A stretch of DNA of 64,000 bases, taken from assembly GCA_900768045.1 (NCBI GenBank), contig CAAGBL010000042.1, positions 19,165 through 83,164 on the forward strand, written 5' to 3'. Below the pieces are notes generated by a model, which had not been told where the DNA came from, did no database searches, and saw only the letters and a list, made by a program, of their open reading frames with translations. Both the position numbers and the translations under genes were made by a program. Numbering within the stretch: the first letter of the stretch is position 1; each line of letters starts with the position of its first letter. Shown one piece after another: positions 1 through 8,854 of the stretch. Source of the stretch: an uncultured Alistipes sp. (GTDB lineage Bacteria > Bacteroidota > Bacteroidia > Bacteroidales > Rikenellaceae).

Positions 1-1290
1 GTATGTAGCGCCGATGCCGAGGTTGTTGAGGGTAAACTCAATAGGGGTGCTATATATAGATGGTATAGCGTGTGTCATAGAGATTAGGTAGCTGCTAATC
101 TCCTCGTCACTCTTGCCCTCGAAGTCGAAAGGATTCTCGGTGTCTACCTTTGCTACGGCAGGATCGATGTAGCCTACGATTATTTTGCATGCCTCAGCGG
201 CGCTTGCCACAACCTTTGCCGATGTCTCAGTAATATCTGCTACACTCACCTCTACTGCTACATTGCCATTGAGTGTTGCGTTAGGCGCAACAAACTCCTT
301 TGTTGTCACGTTGCTTCTGCCTTCAGCATCCTCGCCATATACGGCAATGGTGTACGATGTGCCAGGAACAAGCAAAATACCTGCGTTCTCGTTGCTTGTG
401 ATAAGCGAGTTACGCACCAAGTCTTGTTCCGAGAATGTGCGGCTCTCGGTAGCTGTGTTAAACACTGCAAATGGGTAGTCGGCGTCTGGGTTTAGTGAGC
501 GCTGTGCCTCCTCGATAAAGCTGTTACGGTTATATGCATCAGTGTGCATAGCACCCACTGCATATTTTGCGCAGTGCTCCTTCTTTGTTATAACGGCGTC
601 GATAGAGTATGCCGTAAGGTTCTCGATAGCAATCTCTACAACAGCCGAGATAGTCATAAACTCTGCCTCAATCTCTTCGCCAAAGCCGTGAGCATTCTGC
701 GCTGCAAATACGAAGGTGTACTCAGTATCGTACTCCACTGTTGTTGACACGCTCACTGCCTCGTTGCCCTCATGGTGCTCATATTCCGAAGGTGATGCGG
801 CATCGGTCTTAATGCCCCAGTACCAGTGTGCTGTGTTCTCCGAAGGTGTAACCGTGTAGCTAAGTGTCATCGTAGCCTCGTCAAACGTAGGCTTCGAGAT
901 AGCGATTGTTGCAAGCTCGAGGTTTGACTCCTTGAAGAACTTCTTTGTTGCCACGTCGCTCTGGCCAGCCTTATTCTCGGCGTATGCGTAGATGGTGTAC
1001 TCCACGGCATACTGCGCCTCGAACGTAATCTCCTGAGCTACGGCGCCCTCTACCTTTGTGTAGTCAGCAGTAAGGTCGGTGCTCTCTACTTTGTAGTACC
1101 ATGCTGTGGCATCGGTAGATGGCACAACCATAACTTTTACCATAGAGCTATCCTCATCAAACTCGGGCTCAAGAATGCCGATTGTTGGCTTCTCTACAGG
1201 AGTCTCCACAGGCTCCTTCTCGCAGCTAACGCCCACAAGCGTAAGGCACATAGCCACAACAGCAAATGCTACTTTTTTAACTCTTTTCAT
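1..1290 (-). CDS. Partial SPII lipoprotein with repeated fibronectin-like modules (C-terminus outside window)
   Basis: An open frame runs from the ATG at 1288-1290 to the window edge without a stop, giving 430 codons. The N-terminus is a lipoprotein signal with lipobox LVGVSC (Cys23) followed by CEKEP. The remainder is a series of roughly 90-110-residue beta-rich modules sharing phrases such as 'VTPSENTAHWYW' and 'EYTIYAYAENKAG', which look like FN3/Ig-type repeats. It is the last gene visible in the operon that starts with SusC at 15832, 12 bp after its neighbour. Similar proteins in Bacteroidetes PUL-like operons are surface-exposed and often bind ligands, but no catalytic motif is visible. 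Specific function is unknown. Confidence 0.8.
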   Translation of the reverse strand, partial: MKRVKKVAFAVVAMCLTLVGVSCEKEPVETPVEKPTIGILEPEFDEDSSMVKVMVVPSTDATAWYYKVESTDLTADYTKVEGAVAQEITFEAQYAVEYTIYAYAENKAGQSDVATKKFFKESNLELATIAISKPTFDEATMTLSYTVTPSENTAHWYWGIKTDAASPSEYEHHEGNEAVSVSTTVEYDTEYTFVFAAQNAHGFGEEIEAEFMTISAVVEIAIENLTAYSIDAVITKKEHCAKYAVGAMHTDAYNRNSFIEEAQRSLNPDADYPFAVFNTATESRTFSEQDLVRNSLITSNENAGILLVPGTSYTIAVYGEDAEGRSNVTTKEFVAPNATLNGNVAVEVSVADITETSAKVVASAAEACKIIVGYIDPAVAKVDTENPFDFEGKSDEEISSYLISMTHAIPSIYSTPIEFTLNNLGIGATY

Positions 1291-1302
1291 AATGTTATAG
1301 TT

Positions 1303-1752
1303 TTAGTTTAGTTCTGGTATTGTGTCAATGCGCTTAAAAAGCATGCTTTCCGAGTCAGTTATCCACGCCATATAGTCGCTGTTGCCACGCTGCGTGAAGA
1401 GGGCCTCGTAGCTTTTGTTCCAGTCGCCCACGCCATTGTCATACTGCCCCGAGATTATCACTTTGTCGTTCTCGTCCTTTGTTATTGCAAACGAGCCCGT
1501 TTTGTGCTGCGTGTACATCGAGCCGAGGTTATCCCACATCTCGAAGCGCTGGCTCTTGCCGTCAAACTCGATGTAGAGGTACGTGTCGTCGGCAAGTGCC
1601 TCGCCATTCCACTCCTCGAGCTGCCAAGCGCCCGCTATTGTGCGAAGCGTTACCTCTGGCATGTGCAGTGGTGGGTCGTTGTTTACAGGCTTCTCGCAAC
1701 TAAATAGTAGTAGCGCACTCGCCATGAAAAGTAGTAGTTTGAACTCTCTCAT
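1303..1752 (-). CDS. Small lipocalin-like SPII lipoprotein
   Basis: 149 residues. A short signal ends in lipobox LLFSC (Cys19) followed by EKP. The mature part begins 'TIAGAWQLEEWNGE', the G-x-W opening typical of lipocalin-like domains in Bacteroidetes, and continues as an all-beta domain with 'YLYIEFDG' and 'WITDSESMLFKRI'. Its length fits the single-domain lipocalin-like families. It lies 3 bp after the DUF1573 gene and 12 bp before the next lipoprotein, so it is co-transcribed with the SusC/D operon. A role as a small-ligand binding or accessory lipoprotein is inferred only from the fold-like pattern. Confidence 0.75.
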   Translation of the reverse strand: MREFKLLLFMASALLLFSCEKPVNNDPPLHMPEVTLRTIAGAWQLEEWNGEALADDTYLYIEFDGKSQRFEMWDNLGSMYTQHKTGSFAITKDENDKVIISGQYDNGVGDWNKSYEALFTQRGNSDYMAWITDSESMLFKRIDTIPELN

Positions 1753-1755
1753 TGT

Positions 1756-2538
1756 CTATCTCTTTATCGTTATTTTTATAGTTCTCTCGGTTGGTCGCCC
1801 CGTGCAACCCTCCAATATAAGTATAGTCTGAATATCTTGCTGTATGGCTCGCTTTGGCGTGTAGCTTATCACTATATCGCCCTCCTCGCCTGGCTTAAGT
1901 GTCGTGGGCTCAAGGCGTAGCGAAAGCCCCTCTACGGTCGATTGTGCCGTTATTCGTAGCTCCTTTACACCAGCATTGGCTACGGCTATGCGCTCGGTGC
2001 GTGTTGCTCCAACCTTTGTGTTGTCAATAGTTACCGTGTTGCGGCTTAGCTTGAGCTCGCCAGCGGAGTAGGGTAGGTACGAAAACTTGTCGCTCTGTGC
2101 CATTGTCCCCGTTACGGTTAGTCGCTCTGTGGGGCTCTTTGCGTCGAGTGAGGTGTAGACAAAGATGTCTAATTTTACCTTGCCACTGCGTTGCGCAGAG
2201 TTGAACGTAGCCACTACCTCAAGCTCCTCGTTGGGCCTAAGTGTCTTAGGTTTTGTCGCAACCTTTAGGCAACTACATGTCGAGCGAAGCTCGGTTATGG
2301 CCACCGTCGTTGCTGAGTTATTTTTTAGGGTGAAGCTCACTCTGCATTGCTTCTCCTGAGCGATTATGCCTAAATCCATGACACTCTTTTCTGCACGCAC
2401 AGCACGCTGAGCTATTGCCGACAGCGAGGGGTTGACCGCCTGGTCAATCTCGGAGCGTGATGGGAGCTGGGCATGAAGCGCATTAGTGCTTATGCCAAGT
2501 GCAGCGATGCCGATGAGTATGTGACGTATTACAGCCAT
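1756..2538 (-). CDS. DUF1573-family exported protein
   Basis: 260 residues with a cleavable signal peptide (hydrophobic stretch 4-20, probable cleavage after LHA at residue 23) and no lipobox. Residues about 50-140 carry the DUF1573 signature: 'DLGIIAQEKQCRVSFTLKN' followed by 'TELRSTCSCLK' with Cys88 and Cys90. A second Ig-like module follows (about 155-255, 'RTERIAVANAGVKELRIT'). DUF1573 domains resemble ASPM-SPD-2-Hydin/Ig-like modules of periplasmic or surface proteins; their biochemical role is not established. The start codon overlaps the end of the upstream protease gene by 10 bp, implying translational coupling. Confidence 0.85.
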   Translation of the reverse strand: MAVIRHILIGIAALGISTNALHAQLPSRSEIDQAVNPSLSAIAQRAVRAEKSVMDLGIIAQEKQCRVSFTLKNNSATTVAITELRSTCSCLKVATKPKTLRPNEELEVVATFNSAQRSGKVKLDIFVYTSLDAKSPTERLTVTGTMAQSDKFSYLPYSAGELKLSRNTVTIDNTKVGATRTERIAVANAGVKELRITAQSTVEGLSLRLEPTTLKPGEEGDIVISYTPKRAIQQDIQTILILEGCTGRPTERTIKITIKR

Positions 2539-4559
2539 CCGTTGTCGTTTGCGCCTTTGCGAACAGTGATAGTTGCGGTATGAGTCTTGTCAGCCACTAC
2601 GCTTAGTGTTGTCTGACCTTCGCCCTTCGCCTTGATTATAAGGGTGTTGCCCTCTAATTTTACCTCAGCAATAGTGCTGTTGGCTACTGTTGCGCTCTTA
2701 GCCTCTATGATGTTGTAGTCGTCGAGCTTGAGCGTTACGCTCTCCTCGGGTGCAAGGTATAGATTTGGTAGGCGCATGTCACGGCCAGAGCCCTCTATTG
2801 CCTTAAGTAGTGCACCCGCATCTATGAGGTGTCCCATCTTGCCACGGTAATCCGCCAAGTTCATCTTTATTGGCGTAGCACCTGCCGAGGTGTGGCGCAT
2901 GTAGTATAGCTTCTCGCCTACGAAATACTCCTCGATGTCTCGTCCCGTAGAGTACATCAGTGCCTTGAACTCCTCCCACGTAAAGTGGCGCTTCTGCTGC
3001 TTGGCGTATGCAAGGCCGAGTGCCGCTACGCCCGACACGTGCGGACATGCCATAGAGGTACCCTCGTAGTAGCCATATCCCGCCACGCCATTAAGAACAA
3101 GCGTAGAGTATATTCCGCCCTGCTCCCTAAGCACGCCATTTTCGTCGTAGGAGTCGTCATTCTCGCCGGGTGTGCCGTAGTACTCGAGGTCGCCACCAGG
3201 AGCGCATAGCAACACCTCCGAGCCGTAGTTCGAGTATGATGCTGGGGTGTAGTCGGCAGCTATGGCAGCCACAGAGATACACTTTGAGTATGCCGCAGGG
3301 AACGACGACTGTGCCGCATACTCATTGCCCGAAGCAAATATTGCAAGACCACCGTCGATAACGCCATTAGGCGAGCCAGCATTGTGAATAAAGTAGTCCA
3401 GCGCCTCCTTCTCGAGAGGATATGTCGCTGCCCACTCCTCCTCAGTTGCAGGGCCAGGGGTGTAGCCCATAATCATATTTGCTTTTGCGGAGTTGTAGCC
3501 CCATGAGCACTGCAAGATAACAGCTCCGTTATCGGCTGCATACTTCATTGCTCGTGCCTCCATGGCGAGCGTGCACGAGTTCATGCCATCGAAGAGCTGA
3601 AGAGTCATTATTTTCACGCCCCTCTGTCCCTTGCCACCACCAGCAATGCCCGCTACACCTATGCCATTGTCGTTAACGGCGGCGATGGTGCCTGCTACGT
3701 GTGTGCCGTGGCCTGTGCTGCCGTTCGATGTCCACGACGTGATAGGTGTGTTACGCACGAAGTTATAACCATACTTATCGTCGATGTATCCGTTGCCGTC
3801 GGCATCTACGCCAGCATTATACTCCTCGCCCTCGTTAATCCAGATGTTGTCGGCAAGGTCGGGGTGGCTCCACATTACCGCCTCGTCCATCACAGCTACG
3901 ATAATCTCCTCGTCGCCTGTTGAGAGCTTCCATGCCTCCTCGCAACCTGCATCAGCACCCGCTACGATGCCCGCCCAAGGCTGTGTGAAGGGGGCTGTGC
4001 CACGATTTATGTAGCACCACTGACGATAGATATCAGGGTCGTCGAATGGCCACTCCGAGCTGCGTGTAGTGTTGCTTAGCGCCTCGTCGCAACTTACAAA
4101 GCGTGGCTCCGACTGAGGGTTGTATGTAGGTCGAATAGGGCGGTTGCACTGTAGTTTATCCACCTCGCCGAGCTGTGATAGGCGCTCTATGGCACTTGCT
4201 AACTCCTCCTCGGGGTTGAACTTTACGATATACCATAGGTGTAGACCATTCTCACGTGTGCGCATCTCATGGCGCTGGTCAACGGGGAATACTCGCTCGA
4301 AGTGGTAGGCATCTAATATCTCAAGCACCTCGTCGGTTGAGGGTATTCCCGAGCGTGTGGCAACGCCTCCTGAGCGAGTCATCGTAGCATCGAGCAGAGC
4401 CTCCATCTCAGGCTTAAACTTGATGATAACCTCACCCTGGGTAGCATCCCCAGGAAGTGTCACAGACGTCGTGTTGTCGTCTGCGGGTATGATGTTAACC
4501 TCCTCGTTGTAGCAAGCTCCCATTAGCAGGGCCGCTACCATATATATATACTTCTTCAT
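2529..4559 (-). CDS. Subtilisin-like (S8) serine protease lipoprotein
   Basis: 676 residues. A lipobox LMGAC (Cys16) is followed by YNEEV, an acidic stretch like the Bacteroidetes surface export signal. Residues about 40-140 resemble an I9-like inhibitory propeptide ('GEVIIKFKPEME'). The S8 catalytic domain spans about 200-545. Its triad residues are Asp225 in 'VAVMDEAV', His284 in 'GHGTHVAG' and Ser502 in 'GTSMACPHVSG', with oxyanion Asn412 in 'FASGNE'. Asp is followed by EA rather than the usual Thr/Ser-Gly. The last 80 residues look like a BIG2/Ig-type module. It sits inside the SusC/D operon, which suggests it trims proteins or peptides for import, or matures the neighbouring surface proteins. 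Confidence 0.93.
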   Translation of the reverse strand: MKKYIYMVAALLMGACYNEEVNIIPADDNTTSVTLPGDATQGEVIIKFKPEMEALLDATMTRSGGVATRSGIPSTDEVLEILDAYHFERVFPVDQRHEMRTRENGLHLWYIVKFNPEEELASAIERLSQLGEVDKLQCNRPIRPTYNPQSEPRFVSCDEALSNTTRSSEWPFDDPDIYRQWCYINRGTAPFTQPWAGIVAGADAGCEEAWKLSTGDEEIIVAVMDEAVMWSHPDLADNIWINEGEEYNAGVDADGNGYIDDKYGYNFVRNTPITSWTSNGSTGHGTHVAGTIAAVNDNGIGVAGIAGGGKGQRGVKIMTLQLFDGMNSCTLAMEARAMKYAADNGAVILQCSWGYNSAKANMIMGYTPGPATEEEWAATYPLEKEALDYFIHNAGSPNGVIDGGLAIFASGNEYAAQSSFPAAYSKCISVAAIAADYTPASYSNYGSEVLLCAPGGDLEYYGTPGENDDSYDENGVLREQGGIYSTLVLNGVAGYGYYEGTSMACPHVSGVAALGLAYAKQQKRHFTWEEFKALMYSTGRDIEEYFVGEKLYYMRHTSAGATPIKMNLADYRGKMGHLIDAGALLKAIEGSGRDMRLPNLYLAPEESVTLKLDDYNIIEAKSATVANSTIAEVKLEGNTLIIKAKGEGQTTLSVVADKTHTATITVRKGANDNGWL

Positions 4560-4568
4560 AGTCTCATG

Positions 4569-6233
4569 TTAGTTCTGTTCGTCGTTAAACTCGTAGCGTG
4601 AGCGATATAGAGGGTATGCCTCGAAGTAATACTCCACAGATGTTGGCACATTGTCGAAGCCAACAAGGTTGCCCTCGCTGTCGTAGCCCTTCTCCTGCTG
4701 AGGATATACCAACACTTCGGCACCCCACTCCATGAAGCGTGGGTGGTAGAGCAACCAGTCGGGGAGCTTGCCCGTCATAAAGTTGAGGTTTATGCATAGC
4801 GAGCGTATGTTTGGAAGAATGCGTGGTAGCCTATTCTCCACAGCCCAATTTAGTGTGTCGCCACGATTTATAACATCCTCAGCGGTGTAGGCTCTTACAC
4901 CCTCCTCGCCCGACTTGAAATCGGGGAGTGAGCCCTCGATGTAGTTGTATGAGAGTATCAACTCCTCGAGGTTTTCCCATAGGAACAAGCGGCGTACGTC
5001 CTCCTCCTCACGCATATTTGAGTACAAGCCAGCATTGTTTACGTTGCTTAGGCTGTTTAGTGCCGTACGACGGTTGCTCGATAGGTCCAACGACTTAAGA
5101 TGAGGAAAGTTCTCGGCGTTGATAACCTCGGGGATAGATGTTAAGTTGTTAGAGTTAAGATCGAGAGTTTCGAGCGTGTCGCCCAACTCGGCAAAATTCG
5201 ATGGTAACGACACAAGACCCATTGCACCGATACGCAAATCCTTAAGGTAGTCAAGCGTTGCGACCTCCTCACATAGCTTGATGCTCTTAATCATCGAGTT
5301 TACGTTGCCATATAGCGACAATGTCTCAAGATATTTCAGGTGCTTAATCTCACTTGGTATGTCGTCCTCGGTGCTGAAGAAACTTAGGTCGAGGTCACGC
5401 ACACGGCCTACCGCCTCTGGGCATGGTAGATTTCTGTCTGTCGATACCCATAGTCGCACTGCCTCCCAGCGGTGCATAGGCTCGCTCGATGATATAGCAC
5501 CCTCAACCCAGCACTCCATCTTGTTGTAGATGGTCACAATGGCCAACGAGTCGCCTTGACGGTTATCCTCGATAAGTGGGCCTGCGGCCTGACGAATCCT
5601 AATCTTTGCAGGTGTTGTAAGAGGCTCGCCACCCTTAGGCTCAAGAGTGAGCACTGTCTCACGAGCCTCAGGCTCTGAGTTCATCTTCCAATCGAGGTGC
5701 AGACGTGTTGTGCGTGGGCGTGCACCGCAGTCGAGCGTTAGCTTATAGTCGCTAATACTGAGCCACTTAGCGTCACTAACAACATTGAAATCTACGTTTG
5801 CTATAACATCTATCTCCACCCATCTGTTGGCATGTATTGCTGATGCCTCTATTGTGATTTCTTGCTTATCGGGCGTGATGCTACGCTCGAAGCCCTCTTG
5901 TGTGACATCTATCTTGCTAATAAGCTGACCTGCCGATGTGAAGTTTATTGTCGCTGTACGTGAATCGTTGATAAGTGTCGAGTCAATCTTTACTCGGCAC
6001 TCCACCTCGCCACGACCGTTGGCTGGTGATATCATGAGCCAGGGGGCGTCGGTCTGCACACTCCAGGCCTTGTCTGAGCGAATGGTTATAGTGTGCTCGC
6101 CACCCGTAGCCTTAGCTTCAATTGTTGAGCTGTCGCTCTCGAAGCCCTCGATTGATGGGTTTATATCTTTCTGGCAGCCACCTATTAGCAGTGCAGCAGC
6201 GCTAAGTAGTATATATAGTCGTTTCATAGTCAT
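4569..6233 (-). CDS. BACON plus leucine-rich-repeat SPII lipoprotein
   Basis: 554 residues with lipobox LIGGC (Cys20). Two BACON-like modules follow: about 30-125 ('TGGEHTITIRSDKAWSV', 'PWLMISPANGRGE') and about 125-225. From about 280 onward there are leucine-rich repeats such as 'LETLDLNSNNLTSIP', 'LKSLDLSSNRRTALN' and 'LEELILSYNYIEGSLP'. LRR arrays usually bind proteins or glycoproteins, and BACON modules usually act as spacers or binding domains at the surface. The gene is 9 bp upstream of the protease gene and 3 bp after the next LRR gene. The ligand cannot be predicted. Confidence 0.88.
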   Translation of the reverse strand: MTMKRLYILLSAAALLIGGCQKDINPSIEGFESDSSTIEAKATGGEHTITIRSDKAWSVQTDAPWLMISPANGRGEVECRVKIDSTLINDSRTATINFTSAGQLISKIDVTQEGFERSITPDKQEITIEASAIHANRWVEIDVIANVDFNVVSDAKWLSISDYKLTLDCGARPRTTRLHLDWKMNSEPEARETVLTLEPKGGEPLTTPAKIRIRQAAGPLIEDNRQGDSLAIVTIYNKMECWVEGAISSSEPMHRWEAVRLWVSTDRNLPCPEAVGRVRDLDLSFFSTEDDIPSEIKHLKYLETLSLYGNVNSMIKSIKLCEEVATLDYLKDLRIGAMGLVSLPSNFAELGDTLETLDLNSNNLTSIPEVINAENFPHLKSLDLSSNRRTALNSLSNVNNAGLYSNMREEEDVRRLFLWENLEELILSYNYIEGSLPDFKSGEEGVRAYTAEDVINRGDTLNWAVENRLPRILPNIRSLCINLNFMTGKLPDWLLYHPRFMEWGAEVLVYPQQEKGYDSEGNLVGFDNVPTSVEYYFEAYPLYRSRYEFNDEQN

Positions 6234-6236
6234 CTG

Positions 6237-8843
6237 TTAGTCAAGGTTTAGGGCATCGCAGCCACGAATATCCTGTGTTGAATCGTAAATAAGCTCGTAG
6301 TAACCCATCTCGATATATGGACATACCGGCGATAGGTCTATCGAGATGTTCGGATTATCCTTAATCTCAAATAGGAGGATATATGGCGATATTGTGTCGT
6401 CGATGCGGCCTAGGTCGTTCGAGCCTATGTATAGTGCCGTCATGCTCTTGTGTGTGCCAATACCTGTTGGCCACTCTCGGAGTGTACGGTTACCCTCGTC
6501 GTCACGCTGCTGACGTATGCTTAGCACCGTGAGCCTATCTACCGTGAGTGGGGCATAGGGGAACGCCTCAAAGGCATTGCTTGAGAGGTCAATACCGTAG
6601 AGGTATGGAACATTTGTGATGCTGAAGTCGTTGTATGGCAGCTCCTTTAGGCGGTTGAAGCTAAGATCGATGGTTGTTAGCTGCTTGCTATTAGCTCCCG
6701 TTAGTGCGCCCTCCTCGATTGTTTGCATACCATTAGCACTTAGCATCAACACCTTAACACTCGAGCCCGACTGCATTATGCGCTTAGGAAGTGATGCCAA
6801 GCGGTTGTTTGCAAGGTTTAGCGTCTCGGTGTTTATGCCTCGCCACTCGTCGCCATTCTCCAACTCCGTAATCTCGTTTGACGAGAAGTCGGCTGTGAGC
6901 ATAGTATATATCGAGCGTGCTGAGAATAGGTCGGGGAGCCTCTTTAGGCGGTTGTTCGAGCAAGAGAATGTCTCAAGCTGGCTCATGCCACAGAAGTAGT
7001 CGCCCTCCTCGACCGTGATTGTCTCTATGTTGTTGTAGTCGAAGATTAGAGTTGCAGGCGAAATCTCCTTACCCAATGAGTGTATCACCTTGAGCTTGTT
7101 TGAGCTGCAATCCAAGTATCCGAGCTTTGTCATGCGCTTCATATAGTCGTGCGATGGTGTCTCACGTAGGTTGTTGTAGCTGAGGTAGAGAATCTGTATC
7201 TCGTCGCCCGACTCGCCGTCGATGAATGCCTCCCAGTCCTCTTTAAGCTGCTCGCCCGAGATACCGTAGTTCATCGCCACGTTGAGCGACTGTAGCTTAG
7301 GTACACCTGCCAAGAACTCCATAGGCAGACGCTTAAGGTTAGGGCAGTTGTAAATCTCGATGTCCATCAACTGCTCGAATTGTGACCAGCTCCACGATGC
7401 CTGCTCCTCGTAGTATGGCGAACCCTCCTCCACGTCGATAAAGAAGTTCTCTGCCGTGATTGGAGCATTGGCAATGAAGAACTGCTCGAGCTTTGTTAGG
7501 CGCATCATAGCACGCGATATTCCCGAGATGCCATTTGTTAGGTTGCCAAAGGCAATATCTTTGCGCTTGGCAGTATGTAGTCTATCAAGCTCTTCCTTTG
7601 TCATTAGCGCACGCTGAAGCTCTGGCGAGAGGTCACGGCGCACATCTCGCTTAATGGCACGCTCGTAGTAGTCCATGGCGCTAATGCGGCCTAAATTGTC
7701 GTCATAGCCTCCGATATACTCGTTATGGTTACCGAGGTATAGCGTCTGTAGCTCCGTTAGCTGACCTATGGCCTCGGGAACAACGCCCTTAGCCCCAAAG
7801 CCCGCAAAATTTAGACCTACAACACGGCCATCAGCATTGAGTGTTACGCCAGGCTGCTCGCCCCACATGTCGATATCCTTGTTAAAGTCCCAGTTTGCGC
7901 CGGCGTTGTACTCCTCGCCGTAGAATGTCCAATTCTTGCCGTCAAGAGCCAACCATATTTTGCGCAGTGCCTCATAGTCCTTGATGCGCTCGCTGGTCTT
8001 CGACAATATAATGGGCACAGAAACCATGCTACTTTGGTTGTCTGCTATTGTAAACTCGGTTTTAAGATCCTCGATTGTGGCAATCTCAAGGGTGTTATTG
8101 CCCTTGCTATCTGAGTAGGTGGTGTACGACGTTACGACATAGTCGCCCGCCTCCAACCAATATTGCGTCTGGCAAATCATATATGCAGAGCGGCCATTGC
8201 TCTCGTATAGCTCCTTGTCGTAGGAGCCCTCAACGAAGGTCTCGTAGTAGAGCGTAGGCATCGCCTCGAAGGTGGTCTTCTTGCCTGTGAACTTATCCTT
8301 TACGGTGATGTCTACCGACTTGATGCTGCTAAAGGCGTAGTCGCCCTCAGCCTCGTAGCGTGTTGTGGGGAATGCCTTCAAGAGGGCAAAGCCCACGATA
8401 CCTCGCTCAATGGTCGGAATACCAATCTTCTTAATCTCAAGACCGCCAGCCACGACCGAGAATTGACCACAGTTGTCGCCCGTTAGAATCATGTTGTCGA
8501 GGCTGTCGTAGAGGTAGTAACCGATAACTTCGTAGCTACCCACCATGAGGCGTAGCTTCTCGCTCTGTAGGCCCCACTCTGCCGACTGCTTGTCGTAGCT
8601 CGTAAGAGGTAGCGTCTGGCTTATTGTCGAGCCCTCGCACTGCATAACAACTGTAATCTTAGTAGCATCAGATAGCCACTCAAGCTCCTCCGACGAGCGG
8701 CTTGAAGACTCCATCTGCGCCTCCTTGAGTAGGCGGAACTGCACATAGCCATACTCTGCATCGAGGCTCTCGGCTCTCTTCTCGCAACCGATAACGAGGG
8801 TTGCACAGAGTAGGCTTAATAGAAATATAATGCTCTTTCTCAT
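6237..8843 (-). CDS. Large leucine-rich-repeat SPII lipoprotein (DUF4458-like)
   Basis: 868 residues with lipobox LVIGC (Cys20). Residues about 25-290 form a beta-rich N-terminal region resembling DUF4458-type Bacteroides proteins (assigned by general resemblance only). 'EALRKIWLALDGKNW' then introduces an LRR array with at least eight recognisable repeats, including 'LQTLYLGNHNEYIGG', 'LGYLDCSSNKLKVI', 'LETFSCSNNRLKRLP', 'TETLNLANNRLASLP' and 'LTTIDLSFNRLKELP'. The repeat length and LxxLxLxxN core are clear. Together with the adjacent LRR gene it would place two different LRR receptors on the surface next to one SusC/D transporter. No enzymatic motif is visible. Confidence 0.88.
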   Translation of the reverse strand: MRKSIIFLLSLLCATLVIGCEKRAESLDAEYGYVQFRLLKEAQMESSSRSSEELEWLSDATKITVVMQCEGSTISQTLPLTSYDKQSAEWGLQSEKLRLMVGSYEVIGYYLYDSLDNMILTGDNCGQFSVVAGGLEIKKIGIPTIERGIVGFALLKAFPTTRYEAEGDYAFSSIKSVDITVKDKFTGKKTTFEAMPTLYYETFVEGSYDKELYESNGRSAYMICQTQYWLEAGDYVVTSYTTYSDSKGNNTLEIATIEDLKTEFTIADNQSSMVSVPIILSKTSERIKDYEALRKIWLALDGKNWTFYGEEYNAGANWDFNKDIDMWGEQPGVTLNADGRVVGLNFAGFGAKGVVPEAIGQLTELQTLYLGNHNEYIGGYDDNLGRISAMDYYERAIKRDVRRDLSPELQRALMTKEELDRLHTAKRKDIAFGNLTNGISGISRAMMRLTKLEQFFIANAPITAENFFIDVEEGSPYYEEQASWSWSQFEQLMDIEIYNCPNLKRLPMEFLAGVPKLQSLNVAMNYGISGEQLKEDWEAFIDGESGDEIQILYLSYNNLRETPSHDYMKRMTKLGYLDCSSNKLKVIHSLGKEISPATLIFDYNNIETITVEEGDYFCGMSQLETFSCSNNRLKRLPDLFSARSIYTMLTADFSSNEITELENGDEWRGINTETLNLANNRLASLPKRIMQSGSSVKVLMLSANGMQTIEEGALTGANSKQLTTIDLSFNRLKELPYNDFSITNVPYLYGIDLSSNAFEAFPYAPLTVDRLTVLSIRQQRDDEGNRTLREWPTGIGTHKSMTALYIGSNDLGRIDDTISPYILLFEIKDNPNISIDLSPVCPYIEMGYYELIYDSTQDIRGCDALNLD

Positions 8844-8854
8844 AATTCAATATC

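Noticed and set aside
185..478. Plus-strand open frame opposite the first lipoprotein gene
   Set aside because: It lies within the continuous lipoprotein reading frame on the minus strand, which has a clear signal and repeats. The antisense frame has no recognisable domain.
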